Origin: Alloascoidea africana
Taxonomy: Eukaryota; Ascomycota; Alloascoideomycetes; Alloascoideales; Alloascoideaceae
Assembly: GCA_030581615.1 (NCBI GenBank)
Contig: JAKTTT010000014.1
Coordinates: forward strand, 1-64,000
Direction: 5' to 3'
Length of the DNA stretch: 64,000 bases
Below, in pieces: positions 62,601 through 64,000 of this stretch. Position numbers and translations under genes: made by a program. Under the pieces are notes generated by a model. That model ran no database searches and was not told where the DNA came from. It worked only from the letters and a program-made list of their open reading frames with translations. Each line of letters opens with the position of its first letter. The first letter of the stretch is position 1.

Positions 62601-64000
62601 TCTGAAAAATTGGACTACGTGGAGAAAATCATCCAGCTGTTGGGCATGTCTGCTTATGCAGAAGCAGTGGTTGGTGATCCCGGTGTTGGATTAAACGTTG
62701 AACAGAGAAAGAAATTGTCAATTGGTGTTGAACTCGTGGCCAAGCCCAGTTTACTACTATTTTTGGATGAGCCCACTTCAGGTCTCGATTCCCAAAGTGC
62801 ATGGGCAATTGTCCAATTTTTGAGACAGTTGGCTGCTGCTGGTCAGGCAATTTTGTGTACAATTCATCAACCTTCTGCAACGTTGTTTGAACAATTTGAT
62901 CGATTGTTGTTATTACAAAAAGGAGGTAAAACCGTTTATTTTGGTGATATTGGCCGAAATTCCGAAACGGTTATTGAATATTTTGAATCTCATGGGGCTC
63001 CCAGTTGTAAACCCAATGATAATCCAGCTGAGTACATTTTGGATTGTATTGGTGCTGGTGCAACTGCATCAGTGGATCAAGATTGGAGCATTATTTGGAA
63101 AAATTCTGCACAGTTTGAACAAGTTGCAAATACTGTTTTACAATTACAAACGGTTCAACAGAACAATAGTACTATGGCTCATGAAAGCAAACATTCATTA
63201 ACCGAAAAATACGCAACCAGTTGGTTCTACCAGTTGAAAATGTTGACAAACAGAACTCTTACTCAACTATGGCGAGATCCAGTATACATTGGATCCAAAT
63301 TTTCGCTTCTAATTGTTAGTGGGTTCTTTATGGGTTTCAGTTTCTTCAACATTCAACACACTTTGGCCGGTAATCAAAATGTTCTTCTCGCAATTATCAT
63401 GTCCCTTATTGTATCCGCCCCAATGATGAATCAGATCCAGGCAAGAGCAATGGCCGCTCGAGAACTGTTTGAAGTTAGAGAGAGCTCTAGCAATACTTTC
63501 CATTGGTCAATCATGATTTTGTCCCAGTTTTTGGGAGAATTGCCTTTCAATTTTGTAGGCACTGCTCTTTCCTTTTTCTGTTTTTATTTCCCCTTGAGAG
63601 TGGATGACAGCGCAAAATTTGCAGGTTATTACTTTTTGGTTTATTCGATCTGTTTTGTACTCTATTACACCTCTTTCAGTCTTTTGGTGTTGTACATGGC
63701 ACCAGATTTACCTTCTTCCGCAGTCATTGGTGCTCTACTTTTCAACTTTGTCATTTCATTCTGTGGTGTTTTCCAATTGTACAGTCTAATGCCCGGTTTC
63801 TGGACCTTTATGTACAAGGTTTCACCATTCACATATTTTATTCAATCTCTTGTTGGTACAGTTTTGCACAATTTTAAAATCAAATGTGATGATAAAGAAC
63901 TTAGCTTTTTCGAACCACCAAGTGGACAATCATGTGGAGAATTTGCAAATGCATTTGTGGATGCAAATAGGGGATATCTGTTAAATCCCCAAGATTCTTC
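59640..64000 (+). CDS. CDR1: PDR5/CDR1-type ABC drug pump (3' end cut by window)
   Basis: Exon 1 (59640-60324) and exon 2 (60391 to beyond 64000) read without a stop to the window edge, about 1430 residues so far. The order NBD-TMD-NBD-TMD is that of the full-size ABCG/PDR group. NBD1 has the degenerate Walker A GRPGAGCSTL (residue ~178, Cys in place of Lys) and VSGGERKR; NBD2 has canonical GESGAGKTTLL (~890), but its signature LNVEQRKKLS lacks the usual LSGGQ, which is typical of Pdr5. Walker B is LFLDEPTSGLDS. It would export drugs and lipids at the plasma membrane. The 66-nt intron (GTAAGT, ATCTAAC, CAG) splits NPE-LDVHFPHL. CDR1 or PDR5 orthology is not resolved. Confidence 0.92.

Noticed and set aside
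1-64000. CRISPR arrays, rRNA or tRNA genes
   Set aside because: No regularly spaced identical repeats, no rRNA-like blocks and no convincing T-loop plus acceptor arrangement were seen by eye; a tRNA scan would be decisive.

Overview
The window is nuclear DNA from an ascomycete yeast (Saccharomycotina). It encodes typical yeast orthologues (FKS-type glucan synthase, ARE2, VPS33, ELP1/IKI3, SMC6, NAM2, VAM7, SAP30, BUD23, COX8, COX9, BOL2, NIF3, a PDR5/CDR1-type pump). Genes are dense and many carry one to three short introns of about 53-90 nt with GTAAGT/GTATGT donors and CTAAC-type branch sites. The invariant leucine of the first ABC transporter Walker B region is encoded by CTG (60672-60674), so this is not a CUG-Ser yeast. 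The intron load and small Cys-rich metallothioneins suggest an early-diverging lineage such as the Dipodascus/Geotrichum/Yarrowia group, but that placement is inference.

Layout. 1-4380 is a fossil zone: a Ty3/Gypsy LTR retrotransposon, a palindromic rearrangement of its 3' part, a reversed LTR, and fragments of a second repeat. 5586-24978 holds an HCM1-like forkhead factor, a small ankyrin protein, bL9m (MRPL50), a chimeric MRPL50/YIH1 gene, YIH1, an FKS3-like glucan synthase, a sterol acyltransferase, a membrane-anchored ER cyclophilin, BUD23 and a 26-aa metallothionein. 25440-34770 holds SAP30, a two-exon gene of unknown function, a second (23-aa) metallothionein, a GC-rich island, and a Mutator-like transposase with repeat-rich flanks. 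34769-54900 is compact housekeeping: BOL2, NIF3, a kelch/BTB protein, VAM7, mitochondrial leucyl-tRNA synthetase, SMC6, ELP1, VPS33, COX9 and COX8. 55616-64000 holds mitochondrial NADP-isocitrate dehydrogenase, a small mitochondrial-type membrane protein, a vWA protein and a drug pump that runs off the end.

Most notable observations: (1) a gene fusing the N-terminal (targeting) region of bL9m to the IMPACT domain of YIH1, left by duplication of the neighbouring YIH1-MRPL50 pair, with both IMPACT introns and exact exon lengths preserved; (2) an apparent 6-nt microexon in COX9; (3) a head-to-head COX9/COX8 promoter with CCAAT and CACGTG sites; (4) repeated use of AAG 3' splice sites; (5) two metallothionein genes too short for ordinary gene callers.

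Functional links: COX8, COX9, NAM2, MRPL50, IDP1 and probably the 57.1-57.6 kb gene serve mitochondria; FKS, ARE2 and the pump act at cell surface or membranes; VPS33 and VAM7 both act in vacuolar fusion. All splice models were derived by eye from donor, branch and acceptor motifs plus frame continuity; none has transcript support here.
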